Source: JAABVY01 sp964627935
Lineage (GTDB): Bacteria > Zixibacteria > MSB-5A5 > JAABVY01
NCBI GenBank assembly: GCA_964627935.1
Contig: CAZVLB010000009.1
Coordinates: 1 to 64,000, forward strand
Direction: 5' to 3'
Length of the DNA stretch: 64,000 nucleotides
This document shows, piece by piece, positions 55,564 to 64,000 of the stretch. Positions within the stretch are counted from its first letter, which is position 1, and each line of letters opens with the position of its first letter. Both the position numbers and the translations under genes were made by a program. Below the pieces are notes generated by a model. That model ran no database searches. It saw nothing but the letters and a program-made list of their open reading frames with translations, and was not told the DNA's origin.

Positions 55564-58360
55564 TGGTCTCCCTGCTGATTAAAATTGCCACCGGGAATTT
55601 GTTCAGGATATCTGCGATCCTGAATGTATTATCGGCCTGCAATTGCTCCCCGGTAAATAGATTCGTGTAAGATTTCGGCAGGTCTTTGCCGATTTCGATG
55701 CCGGTATTTTTCCAGCATTCCTCGCCCAGCGGTTGAGTTCCGGGTTCTATAACCGAAGCGAGGAACCTGGGGACCACTACCAGCAATGTTTTATTGACAT
55801 ATTTCCTTGCGAAGACCAAAATATTTTCAGACAACTCGCCGTTTACCTTGAGAGGGATGTAATTCCCGCCCTCATAGATTTCCTTGTTTTGTTTGCGATG
55901 ATTTAGCGCTGTATAGGTGATAAATATCTTGATTCTACCATCTTCCATACTGGCAAGCAGGTCATCGATAAGAGACTGACGGTCGCTTTCCGATTTCTGT
56001 GCAATATCATCCAGAAGAGATTTCCTGAGCTTATAATCAACCGGCCGGCGATTGTCCGGATCGACCATGCTGAAATCCCATAGCTCATTGCCCTGGTAAA
56101 TATCCGGTATGCCCGGTGAAGTTATTTTGATAACCGTCTGGGCCAGCGAATTAAACATGCCGTACCATGAAACCTTGCGCTGAAACTGCAAAAATGAATT
56201 CAGAAATTCATTTTCATCCCGGGGCCCTAATATATCCTCCAGGAAGTCGATACATCCCTTTTCATATTCGGCGTCCGGCTTCAGCCAGGCGGTATGAACC
56301 TTGGCTTCGCGAATGGCCTTGATCATATATTCCCTGACTCTCTGCAAGAAATTATCACGCTCGGAATCTTCCATCGGCCATGATCCCAGCAGTGTCTGGT
56401 AGAGCAGATATTCATCGTTACGATCAGGTATAGCTGTCTCCCTGATAGCCTTTCCTCCGCGGTTTACCTTGCGCCAGTAGGCTATAGAGCTTTCCCATTC
56501 CTCTGCCAGTTCCGAAATCACGTTGATCCGCGCCCTGGTGTCTTCGCCGCGCTTGGTGTCATGGGTTGCGCTGGTATTCAGGCCGTACGGATGTCGTTTA
56601 CGGCGTTTATCGATAAATCTATGATAATCATCGATCTTGCGCCCGAAAACATCAGGACTGCCGCCGACTTCATTAAGAGACAGCAGGCGGTTATAGATAT
56701 ACATGCTGGTATCTTCAACGCCCTTGGCCATTAGCGGGCCGGTGACCTGCTGGAAACGCATAACGAATTCGATAACTTCACGGCGTTTTTCTTCGACCGT
56801 CATATCCTCCAGTTTCAGGAGCAGGAACTTTTCTATAAAACGGAGTTCATACATCAGGTCAGGATTTCGTTCCTTGGCCGATGTGATGGCCATCCTGATA
56901 TAGTTAATGTCATGATCGCTGAAATGATGCTGATTTATATATGTGCGATAGATGGGAAAATAGGCCATGATTTCGACCAAAGCGCGCCTGAGACCGTAGA
57001 GGGTGATGTCGTTTCCATGACGGTTGCGGCTGGAGATGCTTTTCATCATATGTGCCAGGGCGTCGATATTTCCAGCCAGATGTTTATTGACCATCAATCT
57101 TTTCTTCTCTGCCACCAGAGTGGCGTAGGAAGCATTCATGCGCGAGAACTTGGAATATATGCGGTTGAATTTTTTGCGGTGTTTGGTATAGCAAAAAAGG
57201 CCGTTAAGACGGTTTAAAAAGTCATAGCCCGTCGTTCCGGCTACCGGCCAGTCATCGGGAATCTCTTCGTCCTCTTCCAGTATTTTCTCCACACAGACAT
57301 AAGCTTCCGGCGCAATGTCGCGCAGCCTGACCAGATAGTCGCCCGGATCGAACAGGCCGTCGATATGATCAATTCGGAGCCCATTGAAAACACCTTCCTT
57401 TACAAGCTGGCTGATCAATGAATGAGTATGGTCAAATACCCCGCTTTCTTCCAGCCTGAGAGAAATCAGGTTATTGATCGTAAAGAAACGGCGGTAGTTG
57501 ATTTCTTCCGTGGCAACCTTCCAGAATGAGAGACGGAAATACTGCTCGGAAAGCAGGTGATCCAGCAGATTGAAACTTTCCGGCTCGCCTTTGACTCCAT
57601 TGAAAAGCGCAAGATTCTCATCGATGAACTTTTTTATCTGTTCATTTTGGATGTATAATTTCCAGAGCATCTTCTTGGTGAACCTGATCTGCTCGTAACG
57701 CTGCTGAATATTATTGTCGCCTGAGGGCAGGTCATTTACAGTGTAAACTGTGCCGATGAATTTGAGCAGTTCAGGGTGATTCTCGCCCATGTCGTTTTCG
57801 AGATTCCTGAGATTATGCGTGAACACCTTGACATAGGATTCGATGCGTAATGGGAAGCTGAGTTCATAATAGTTAACTGTTATTCCCGCGCGATCATACT
57901 TCAAACTGATCTCGCCATCTTCAAGGGCCTCGCCGTAGAATTTACCCAGGAAGGGAGCCAGTATTCTGCCTTTCAGGCTTTCATAAAAATGATCCCAGTT
58001 GATATCGAAGAAATGCATGAAACGTGAATTTGGGCCGTTCTCTAGCACATCCATGAGCATTTTATTCTGGCTGTCATAGGCCATATGGTTGGGGACTATA
58101 TCCTGCAGCCAGGACAAGCCATGTTCATCCATGTCCTTTTTCAGTTTGCGTAAAGAATCGTTTCCGCCCAGTTCAGGATTGATCTCGGTCGGATTCACGA
58201 CATCGTAGCCATGAGAGCTGCCTTTTACAGCTTTGAAAATCGGGGAGGCATACAGGTCGCTGATACCCAACTTTTGAAGGTATGAGAGTATATCGCGTGC
58301 ATGCTCGAAAGTAAATGAGGGCGTAAACTGGACACGGTATGTGGAGCTGGGGACATGCAT
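55556..58360 (-). CDS. treY: Maltooligosyl trehalose synthase
   Basis: A 934-residue GH13 enzyme converting the reducing end of malto-oligosaccharides to a trehalosyl unit. N-terminal STYRVQFTPSFTFEHA and GSSHGYDVVNPTEINPELGG are TreY hallmarks; nucleophile D331 in GLRIDHIDGL; acid/base probably the second Glu in VCVEKILEEDE; C-terminal AQTVIKITSPGIPDIYQGNE is also conserved. Length is above the usual 700-850. GGAG precedes the ATG by about 6 bases; its ATG shares one base with the stop of the GH57 gene. Works with TreZ upstream to make trehalose. Confidence 0.95.
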   Translation of the reverse strand: MHVPSSTYRVQFTPSFTFEHARDILSYLQKLGISDLYASPIFKAVKGSSHGYDVVNPTEINPELGGNDSLRKLKKDMDEHGLSWLQDIVPNHMAYDSQNKMLMDVLENGPNSRFMHFFDINWDHFYESLKGRILAPFLGKFYGEALEDGEISLKYDRAGITVNYYELSFPLRIESYVKVFTHNLRNLENDMGENHPELLKFIGTVYTVNDLPSGDNNIQQRYEQIRFTKKMLWKLYIQNEQIKKFIDENLALFNGVKGEPESFNLLDHLLSEQYFRLSFWKVATEEINYRRFFTINNLISLRLEESGVFDHTHSLISQLVKEGVFNGLRIDHIDGLFDPGDYLVRLRDIAPEAYVCVEKILEEDEEIPDDWPVAGTTGYDFLNRLNGLFCYTKHRKKFNRIYSKFSRMNASYATLVAEKKRLMVNKHLAGNIDALAHMMKSISSRNRHGNDITLYGLRRALVEIMAYFPIYRTYINQHHFSDHDINYIRMAITSAKERNPDLMYELRFIEKFLLLKLEDMTVEEKRREVIEFVMRFQQVTGPLMAKGVEDTSMYIYNRLLSLNEVGGSPDVFGRKIDDYHRFIDKRRKRHPYGLNTSATHDTKRGEDTRARINVISELAEEWESSIAYWRKVNRGGKAIRETAIPDRNDEYLLYQTLLGSWPMEDSERDNFLQRVREYMIKAIREAKVHTAWLKPDAEYEKGCIDFLEDILGPRDENEFLNSFLQFQRKVSWYGMFNSLAQTVIKITSPGIPDIYQGNELWDFSMVDPDNRRPVDYKLRKSLLDDIAQKSESDRQSLIDDLLASMEDGRIKIFITYTALNHRKQNKEIYEGGNYIPLKVNGELSENILVFARKYVNKTLLVVVPRFLASVIEPGTQPLGEECWKNTGIEIGKDLPKSYTNLFTGEQLQADNTFRIADILNKFPVAILISRETND

Positions 58361-60792
58361 CAGACACTCCTCACCTGCAGGTATGAACCAAGTTTATCGA
58401 ACAATACCAGCCATTGCTTGGCGCTCTGGCCGCCTCGTTCGGCATCTTCCTGTTTTTGGGGATATATCTGCTTGCTCATTGAGAAATATTCATTTTGGGC
58501 GCGCCATAAATCAAGTGGCAGATAAAGCTCGTTTAGAATTTCAAAAAGCCTCAGGGTTTGTTCCAGATGATTAAGATCATTGGGATCCCTTGCAAATGCT
58601 TCAATACTTTCATTGAGAATACGGCTGGCCTCAAAAGCCAGAGTCTCCTTGTCGATTTCGATTTTAAGCTGATTTGCCTCGGCGCTGAGCTGCTCGAGCT
58701 CATCCAGGTCCGGTTTTCCATCTTCACCTGTAAGCGCCTGCCTGAGATCATTATTCAGGATAAATGATGCCGTTGTCGACAGCACACGGGGCAAAGGGAT
58801 ACTCATTTCGGATGTGGCCTGAATCAACGGATAATGGCGCTGGTAGACCTGGCGGTAGATGCCCTTGACGTCGGTCAGCATCGTGTCGACAACCTGGTTG
58901 ATGGCCTTGCGCTGTTCATCTTTAAACAGGTGCCAGAGTGAATAGTGATTTTTGCCAAGATGCTGATCGGTGAGGGCGATTACTTCGGCAATATTGCCTC
59001 TTTGAAAAGCCCCTTTAATCTGTTCATGGGCCTGCATGAATTCGCGGTCATCCAGATCCTGCCGGACACTTCCCATCAGGTTTTGATCGCCGAAATGCAA
59101 TACGGAAAAATAAACTGTCGATTTTTCACGCGTGATCCGTGACTGTAGATGTGCCTTGCCGAGTACCAGCCGTTGCTGGCCCAGTTTGAGCAGATCGAAT
59201 ACATCGCTTTCGGCATGAAAGCAATAGACATCGGTATCTTCGCCTGGGTTTTCGGAGAACAGTGATGATACCGCATAATGTGCGCCAACCCTGATCAGGT
59301 CCAGCACAGAGGGCTGAACGTAACGTTTATATACTTCTGCTCCGTTCTGCAGGTCCGGCAGATTCGAGGGTGCCCGTTCCAGAAGCCTGATAAATGACTG
59401 CTCCAGGTCGATTCCGGCCACATCACGAGCGAGCTGAATTGCACGCGCGGCATATTGAATGACCTGCACTGTTTCCAGGCCTGAGATTTCATCAAAAAAC
59501 CACCCGCAACTTGTGTACATCAGCATGGCATAACGCTGCATCTCCATCAGTTTAAGCAGGTGCACAATTTCCGTATTGCTCAATTCTCGCGACGAATGGG
59601 TTTTCAGGAAGCTGTTAAGCATCTCATCGGAGCGGTCCAGCACAAGATCGACATAATCATCACGAGCCTGCCAGTTGTCCAGCAAGAATTCAGAGGCATG
59701 TTCCTCATAGATCATTATCAGGCTGTCACGCAGCCAGTCCATGGCACCGCGCAGTGGCGCGCGCCATTTCTGATGCCAGCCCGGCCTTCCGGTATTGCAT
59801 CCGCAGTCACTGCGCCAGCGTTCAACGCCATGCACACAGCTCCAGGATGAATTTTCATGAATGTCGACTTCCATTTTCGGCGGATGTTTTTCAAGGTGAT
59901 TTGCATAGATATTGATATCGATCGTTTCATCGGCCTCAATATGATACAGGCAATAGGCCAGGGCCATGTCGCCGAAGCGATGATGATGCCCGTAGGTTTC
60001 GCCATCGGTGGCAACATGCACCAGCTGATCACGATCTTCATCATCGACGAATGACCCTGTCAGACGGTCGGCAAAACGCAAGCCATCATCCAGAACATCG
60101 CCAAAGGCCAGGTCCTGAGCCACCGGACCATCATAAAAGTAAAGCACAATCTCATTTCCTGAGGGCAGCTTGCAAAGATAAGGCTGTTTGGGATCGATCG
60201 AGTCGCCGCTCACATCCTGCCATTCCTTTTCATCGAGAGACCGTACTCGATTGGCCTGACGCGGCGCGAGAATGGTAAATTTTATACCCTGTTCAACACA
60301 CAGGTCGAGAGTTTCATAATCAACCGCAGTTTCTGAAAGCCAGATGCCTTCCGGTTGCTCATTGAAGCGGTGCTGATAATCGCGAATGCCCCAGATAATT
60401 TGAGTACGCTTGTCACGCGTATTGGCCAGGGGCATAATCATATGATTATAGACCTGGGCCATGGCGGCAGGATGGCCGTTAAATCTATTTTTGCTGAGAC
60501 GGTTGGCTTCGATTATGGCCCGGTATACATCCGGCTGATGAATCTCGAGCCAGGAAAGCAGGGTTGGCCCGAAATTAAAGCTGACGCGTGAATAATTATT
60601 TATAATATCGATTATGCGATTGTCGGCATCCAGAATTCTCGAGGCCGTATTGGGGGCATAGCATTCCGCCGTGATTCGTGCGTTCCAGTCATGAAAAGGA
60701 TGCGCCGAATCCTGCAGCTCAACCTCCTCCAGCCAGGGATTCTCACGGGGAGGCTGATAGCAGTGGGCATGAATGCAAACATGGCGTTTCAT
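58360..60792 (-). CDS. GH57 glycoside hydrolase (DUF3536-type)
   Basis: An 810-residue cytoplasmic GH57 protein acting on alpha-glucans. HCYQPPRENPW near the N-terminus, nucleophile E154 in IWLSETAVD and acid/base D263 in ATDGETYGHHH define the catalytic barrel; the C-terminal 400 residues are helical (DUF3536-like). The exact reaction (amylase, branching or transfer) is unknown. ATG 60792 was chosen over TTG 60795: MKRHVCIHAH is the typical start and AAGGAG lies 8 bases upstream. One-base overlaps with treZ and treY stops show tight coupling. Confidence 0.92.
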   Translation of the reverse strand: MKRHVCIHAHCYQPPRENPWLEEVELQDSAHPFHDWNARITAECYAPNTASRILDADNRIIDIINNYSRVSFNFGPTLLSWLEIHQPDVYRAIIEANRLSKNRFNGHPAAMAQVYNHMIMPLANTRDKRTQIIWGIRDYQHRFNEQPEGIWLSETAVDYETLDLCVEQGIKFTILAPRQANRVRSLDEKEWQDVSGDSIDPKQPYLCKLPSGNEIVLYFYDGPVAQDLAFGDVLDDGLRFADRLTGSFVDDEDRDQLVHVATDGETYGHHHRFGDMALAYCLYHIEADETIDINIYANHLEKHPPKMEVDIHENSSWSCVHGVERWRSDCGCNTGRPGWHQKWRAPLRGAMDWLRDSLIMIYEEHASEFLLDNWQARDDYVDLVLDRSDEMLNSFLKTHSSRELSNTEIVHLLKLMEMQRYAMLMYTSCGWFFDEISGLETVQVIQYAARAIQLARDVAGIDLEQSFIRLLERAPSNLPDLQNGAEVYKRYVQPSVLDLIRVGAHYAVSSLFSENPGEDTDVYCFHAESDVFDLLKLGQQRLVLGKAHLQSRITREKSTVYFSVLHFGDQNLMGSVRQDLDDREFMQAHEQIKGAFQRGNIAEVIALTDQHLGKNHYSLWHLFKDEQRKAINQVVDTMLTDVKGIYRQVYQRHYPLIQATSEMSIPLPRVLSTTASFILNNDLRQALTGEDGKPDLDELEQLSAEANQLKIEIDKETLAFEASRILNESIEAFARDPNDLNHLEQTLRLFEILNELYLPLDLWRAQNEYFSMSKQIYPQKQEDAERGGQSAKQWLVLFDKLGSYLQVRSV

Positions 60793-62624
60793 CAATCGGT
60801 CTCCTTGTCGTAGACGACTATATTAAGTGGGTTAATTTCAAATGTTGTGTCGGATGATATAGCTTTCGGCAGTTTTGATCCTGAACCTGACCATTTCCGA
60901 TCTGACGAATCAAGCAATAAGTTCCAGCTTCCACCGCTTGTACTAAATGCAAATTTCATTTTCTCTTCTGAAAAATTGAATATTAGTCTGGTTATATTAT
61001 CACTTTGTTTTCGTTCGACGAAGAGAATATTGCGATCAATATCAGTGGCCACGCCCAATCCTCTTTTAGTAGTTCGAGATAAAGCGGGAGTGTTTTTGCG
61101 CATTTTTATGAGCATTTTGTAAAATTCGAGCATCGTTTTATGTTTGCCCTGATTGTGCGCATCCCAGTTCAGCCGAGATTTTTCGAATGTTTCCTTGCTT
61201 TGCGGATCGGGCGGTTCCTCGGTCCATTCGAATGACTCGAATTCCTCTTTGCGTCCTTTTCTGACCGCTTCCACAAGATCCTTATCTGTATGGCTGATAA
61301 AATACAAAAACGGCGCCTCCTCGGCATATTCCTCGCCCATAAACAGCATGGGGATGTTGGGTGAAAGAATCATAGTCGCAGCCGCCAGTTTTAAGGCTTC
61401 GAATGATACCAGCGATGAGAGCCTTTCACCATACAGCCTGTTGCCGACCTGGTCATGATTCTGGATGCTTATCACGAATTGATCGGCAGGGCAGTCGGCG
61501 GATGAGTTGCCATGAGACCGTTTACGAAATTCTGAATATCTGCCGGAATAGGTATAGCCCTCTTTTAGAGCAATTGCCAGATCATCAATATACCCGAAAT
61601 CCTTATAATAACCCGAATTTTCGCCGGTAAGCAGTGTGTGTACCGAGTGATGAAAATCATCTGACCATTGCGCACGATGACCGAAGCCGTTGTTGACACG
61701 CGGCCTGATAACCCGTGAATCATTCAGGTCGCTTTCGGATATCAGGTAACAGGGCCGGCCCTTCTTGTCGGCAAATTCATCGACCCGTTCAGCAAGCTCC
61801 ATCAGGAACGGATGAGCACTGTTGTCAAAAATGCCATGGATTGCATCCAGGCGCAGGGCATCGATATGATAATCTTCGAACCAGCAGATGGCATTTTCAA
61901 TAAAGTAATTGCGCACTTCATCGCTATAGGCGCTATCGAAATTAAGCGCCATACCCCATGGTGTTTTATACTTCGAGGTAAAATATGGCCCGAAATCATG
62001 CAGGTAATTTCCCTCGGGACCAAGGTGATTATAGACTACATCCATAATCACAGCCATGCCTTTTTTGTGTGCGGCATCCACGAGCCTTTTTAAGCCGTCC
62101 GGCCCGCCGTAGCTGTTTTGCACAGAGTATGGATGCACGCCGTCATAGCCCCAATTACGTGTACCCGGAAACTGGGAGACCGGCATAATATCTATTGCAT
62201 TAATGCCTAATTCATGCAGGTATTCGAGTTTCGAGATGATTGCATCGAAATTTCCATCCGGAGTGAATGTGCCCACATGCAGTTCATACATGATCATCTT
62301 ATTGAATTCGAGATTTTTCCAATCGGCATCGCTCCATTCGAATGATGAATGATCCACAACTTCTGAAGGCTCGTGTACACCCTCGGGCTGAAAGCATGAG
62401 GCCGGGTCGGGCCGTTTGAGATTATTATCCAGCACGAACATGTATTGGCATCCGGATGGATCAACTTTTGCCGTACCGCGCCAGTAGCCGCGATCATCCT
62501 TTTCGAGTATGACTCTTTGAGGATCCGGTGCGATTATTTCCGCTTCGACATTTTTGCGATGCGGTGCCCATACCACAAACTCAACCCTTTTCTTGTCATC
62601 CGACGGCCATGCGCCGACTTTCAT
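60792..62624 (-). CDS. treZ: Malto-oligosyltrehalose trehalohydrolase
   Basis: A 610-residue GH13 enzyme that releases free trehalose from the product of TreY. An N-terminal CBM48-like domain (about 1-95) precedes the barrel with MPVSQFPGTRNWGYDG, nucleophile D260 in LRLDAIHGI, Glu in LISESDLND and the catalytic Asp in IQNHDQVGNR. Those motifs are characteristic of TreZ, distinguishing it from GlgX or GlgB. It lies 60 bases after glgB, and its stop overlaps the GH57 start. Confidence 0.95.
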   Translation of the reverse strand: MKVGAWPSDDKKRVEFVVWAPHRKNVEAEIIAPDPQRVILEKDDRGYWRGTAKVDPSGCQYMFVLDNNLKRPDPASCFQPEGVHEPSEVVDHSSFEWSDADWKNLEFNKMIMYELHVGTFTPDGNFDAIISKLEYLHELGINAIDIMPVSQFPGTRNWGYDGVHPYSVQNSYGGPDGLKRLVDAAHKKGMAVIMDVVYNHLGPEGNYLHDFGPYFTSKYKTPWGMALNFDSAYSDEVRNYFIENAICWFEDYHIDALRLDAIHGIFDNSAHPFLMELAERVDEFADKKGRPCYLISESDLNDSRVIRPRVNNGFGHRAQWSDDFHHSVHTLLTGENSGYYKDFGYIDDLAIALKEGYTYSGRYSEFRKRSHGNSSADCPADQFVISIQNHDQVGNRLYGERLSSLVSFEALKLAAATMILSPNIPMLFMGEEYAEEAPFLYFISHTDKDLVEAVRKGRKEEFESFEWTEEPPDPQSKETFEKSRLNWDAHNQGKHKTMLEFYKMLIKMRKNTPALSRTTKRGLGVATDIDRNILFVERKQSDNITRLIFNFSEEKMKFAFSTSGGSWNLLLDSSDRKWSGSGSKLPKAISSDTTFEINPLNIVVYDKETD

Positions 62625-62684
62625 ACAACCTGCCTTGGTTTACTTATGCTTCCTGCCTGATATTTCTGCCAGCTTATTTGCCGG

Positions 62685-64000
62685 TTAAACTTGATCCGGC
62701 TGATCATTATGTTTCATGAACACTGCTATGCTGAGCGGTGGCAGAGTCAATGAAATCGAATCATCATAACCATGCGATGGTATCGGGCGCGTATCCCGGC
62801 CACCAAAATTGCCATGACCGCTTCCGCCATATTCAACTGCATCGGAATTGAGCAACTCCTGCCAGTAGCCTGCCGACGGCACGCCCACGCGATAGTTATG
62901 ACGCGGAACCGGGGTGAAATTGCAAACCACGATGATATCCTGTTTGTTATGTTCGTCCTTGCGCCTGAATGAAAATACACTGTTCTGGACATCATTGCAA
63001 TCGATCCACTGAAACCCATGCGCCTGGAAATCAACTTCATGCAGCGCCGGGTTTTCTCTATATACTCGATTGAGATCACTTACCCATTTCTGAATACCCT
63101 CATGTTCGGGATATTGCAGCAGGTGCCAGTCAAGACTGCTATCATGTTTCCACTCATCCCATTGACCAATCTCGCCGCCCATGAAGAGCAGTTTCTTGCC
63201 GGGGTGAGTCCACATATAACCCAAAAGAAGCCGCAGGTTGGCACGTTTCTGCCAGACATCACCGGACATTTTATTCAAAAGCGATCCTTTGCCATGAACC
63301 ACCTCATCATGTGATAATGGCAGTTCAAAATTTTCATTGAAAGCATATAGCAGACTGAAAGTCAAGCTGTCCTGATTGAATTTGCGGTACACCGGATCGA
63401 GGCTGAAATATTCGAGCGTATCATGCATCCAGCCCATATTCCATTTCAATCCGAATCCCAATCCACCCAGGTATGTCGGACGGGTTACCATGGGCCAGGC
63501 GGTCGATTCCTCGGCGATAGTCTGTACATCCGGATAACGTTCATAAACCACTTCATTTAATCTTCTCAGAAAAGTAATCGCCTCGATATTCTCACGACCG
63601 CCATACTCATTGGGAATCCATTCGCCTTCCTTACGTGAATAATCCAGGTAAAGCATCGAAGCCACCGCATCCACACGCAGTCCATCAATATGATACTTTT
63701 CCAGCCAGAAAAGGGATGAACTGATCAGGAAATTGCGCACCTCGTTTCTTCCATAGTTGAAGATATAGCTTTGCCAGTCGGGATGAAAGCCTTTGCGCGG
63801 ATCCTGATGTTCGTAGAGATGTGTGCCGTCGAAATATACCAGGCCATGCTGATCGGAGGGAAAGTGCGAGGGTACTATATCCAGGATTACCCCGATTCCA
63901 TGTTGATGCAGATAATCAACCAGGTACATGAAATCCTGGGGTGTGCCAAAACGACTCGTGGGTGCGAAATATCCCACTGTCTGATAGCCCCAGGATCCAT
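62685..64000 (-). CDS. glgB: 1,4-alpha-glucan branching enzyme (5' part outside window)
   Basis: The C-terminal about 438 residues of a GH13 branching enzyme; the N-terminal part lies beyond the right edge and the frame is open to 64000. Conserved parts: GSWGYQTVGYFAPTSRFG at the edge, DIVPSHF, nucleophile Asp in GLRVDAVASML, acid/base Glu in TIAEESTAW, and LPLSHDEVVHGKGSL. It introduces alpha-1,6 branches into glycogen. As first visible gene of the glgB-treZ-GH57-treY-malQ cluster it shows that glycogen and trehalose metabolism are co-expressed. Confidence 0.97.
   Translation of the reverse strand, partial: GSWGYQTVGYFAPTSRFGTPQDFMYLVDYLHQHGIGVILDIVPSHFPSDQHGLVYFDGTHLYEHQDPRKGFHPDWQSYIFNYGRNEVRNFLISSSLFWLEKYHIDGLRVDAVASMLYLDYSRKEGEWIPNEYGGRENIEAITFLRRLNEVVYERYPDVQTIAEESTAWPMVTRPTYLGGLGFGLKWNMGWMHDTLEYFSLDPVYRKFNQDSLTFSLLYAFNENFELPLSHDEVVHGKGSLLNKMSGDVWQKRANLRLLLGYMWTHPGKKLLFMGGEIGQWDEWKHDSSLDWHLLQYPEHEGIQKWVSDLNRVYRENPALHEVDFQAHGFQWIDCNDVQNSVFSFRRKDEHNKQDIIVVCNFTPVPRHNYRVGVPSAGYWQELLNSDAVEYGGSGHGNFGGRDTRPIPSHGYDDSISLTLPPLSIAVFMKHNDQPDQV

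Overview
The window looks like a chromosomal fragment of an uncultured Gram-negative bacterium, most likely from an FCB-type candidate phylum (Zixibacteria-like). This is inferred from the dockerin-like 'NVSDAVYIINYVF' repeats, lipoproteins, an outer-membrane RND efflux system and the lack of SusC/SusD genes next to a polysaccharide locus. No rRNA, tRNA, insertion sequence or CRISPR array was seen.

Positions 1-24406 hold a beta-1,3-glucan (laminarin-type) utilisation locus. A plus-strand operon (916-9775) encodes two paralogous multi-module glucan-binding proteins, a ROK-family regulator, a GH16 lipoprotein and a GPH-family sugar symporter. A converging minus-strand operon (15229-9846) encodes a clan GH-A glycosidase fused to a predicted outer-membrane beta-barrel, and a GH3 beta-glucosidase. 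The two operons meet at a shared bidirectional terminator. Each starts at a promoter with the same layout (TTGACA, 17 bases, TACTTT), and in both the -10 is overlapped by an inverted repeat ACTTTGTTC-N7-GAACAAAG, which probably is the ROK operator. Further plus-strand genes add a dockerin GH16-like protein, an aldo/keto reductase, a large clan GH-Q phosphorylase (GH161-like), a GH17 lipoprotein and a dockerin beta-propeller protein. Inferred flow: bind and cut the glucan outside, pass oligosaccharides through or at the barrel protein, import them with the symporter, then hydrolyse (GH3) or phosphorolyse (GH161-like) them in the cytoplasm.

Positions 24807-31352 form a four-gene redox operon with its own promoter and terminator: a NuoE-like protein with zinc-ribbon tail, a NuoF-GltD fusion, a HydA/NuoG-like iron-sulfur protein without a hydrogenase domain, and a glutamate-synthase-like FMN protein lacking both the glutaminase domain and the usual [3Fe-4S] cysteines. 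It looks like a flavin-based NAD(P)H:ferredoxin-type complex with an unassigned substrate and is, with the barrel fusion, the strongest candidate for undescribed biology.

Positions 31730-39054 hold nhaA, an XRE regulator/DUF2975 pair, and metH-metF. From 39080 to the right edge all genes are on the minus strand: a copper/silver-type efflux operon (small Cys-rich secreted protein, cusC, cusB with five metal-binding domains, cusA), a Lon-related protease, a small membrane protein, a divergent RNase HII, a four-PAS histidine kinase, an MltF-like lytic transglycosylase, and a tightly coupled alpha-glucan/trehalose cluster (glgB, treZ, GH57, treY, malQ) whose glgB is cut by the window edge.
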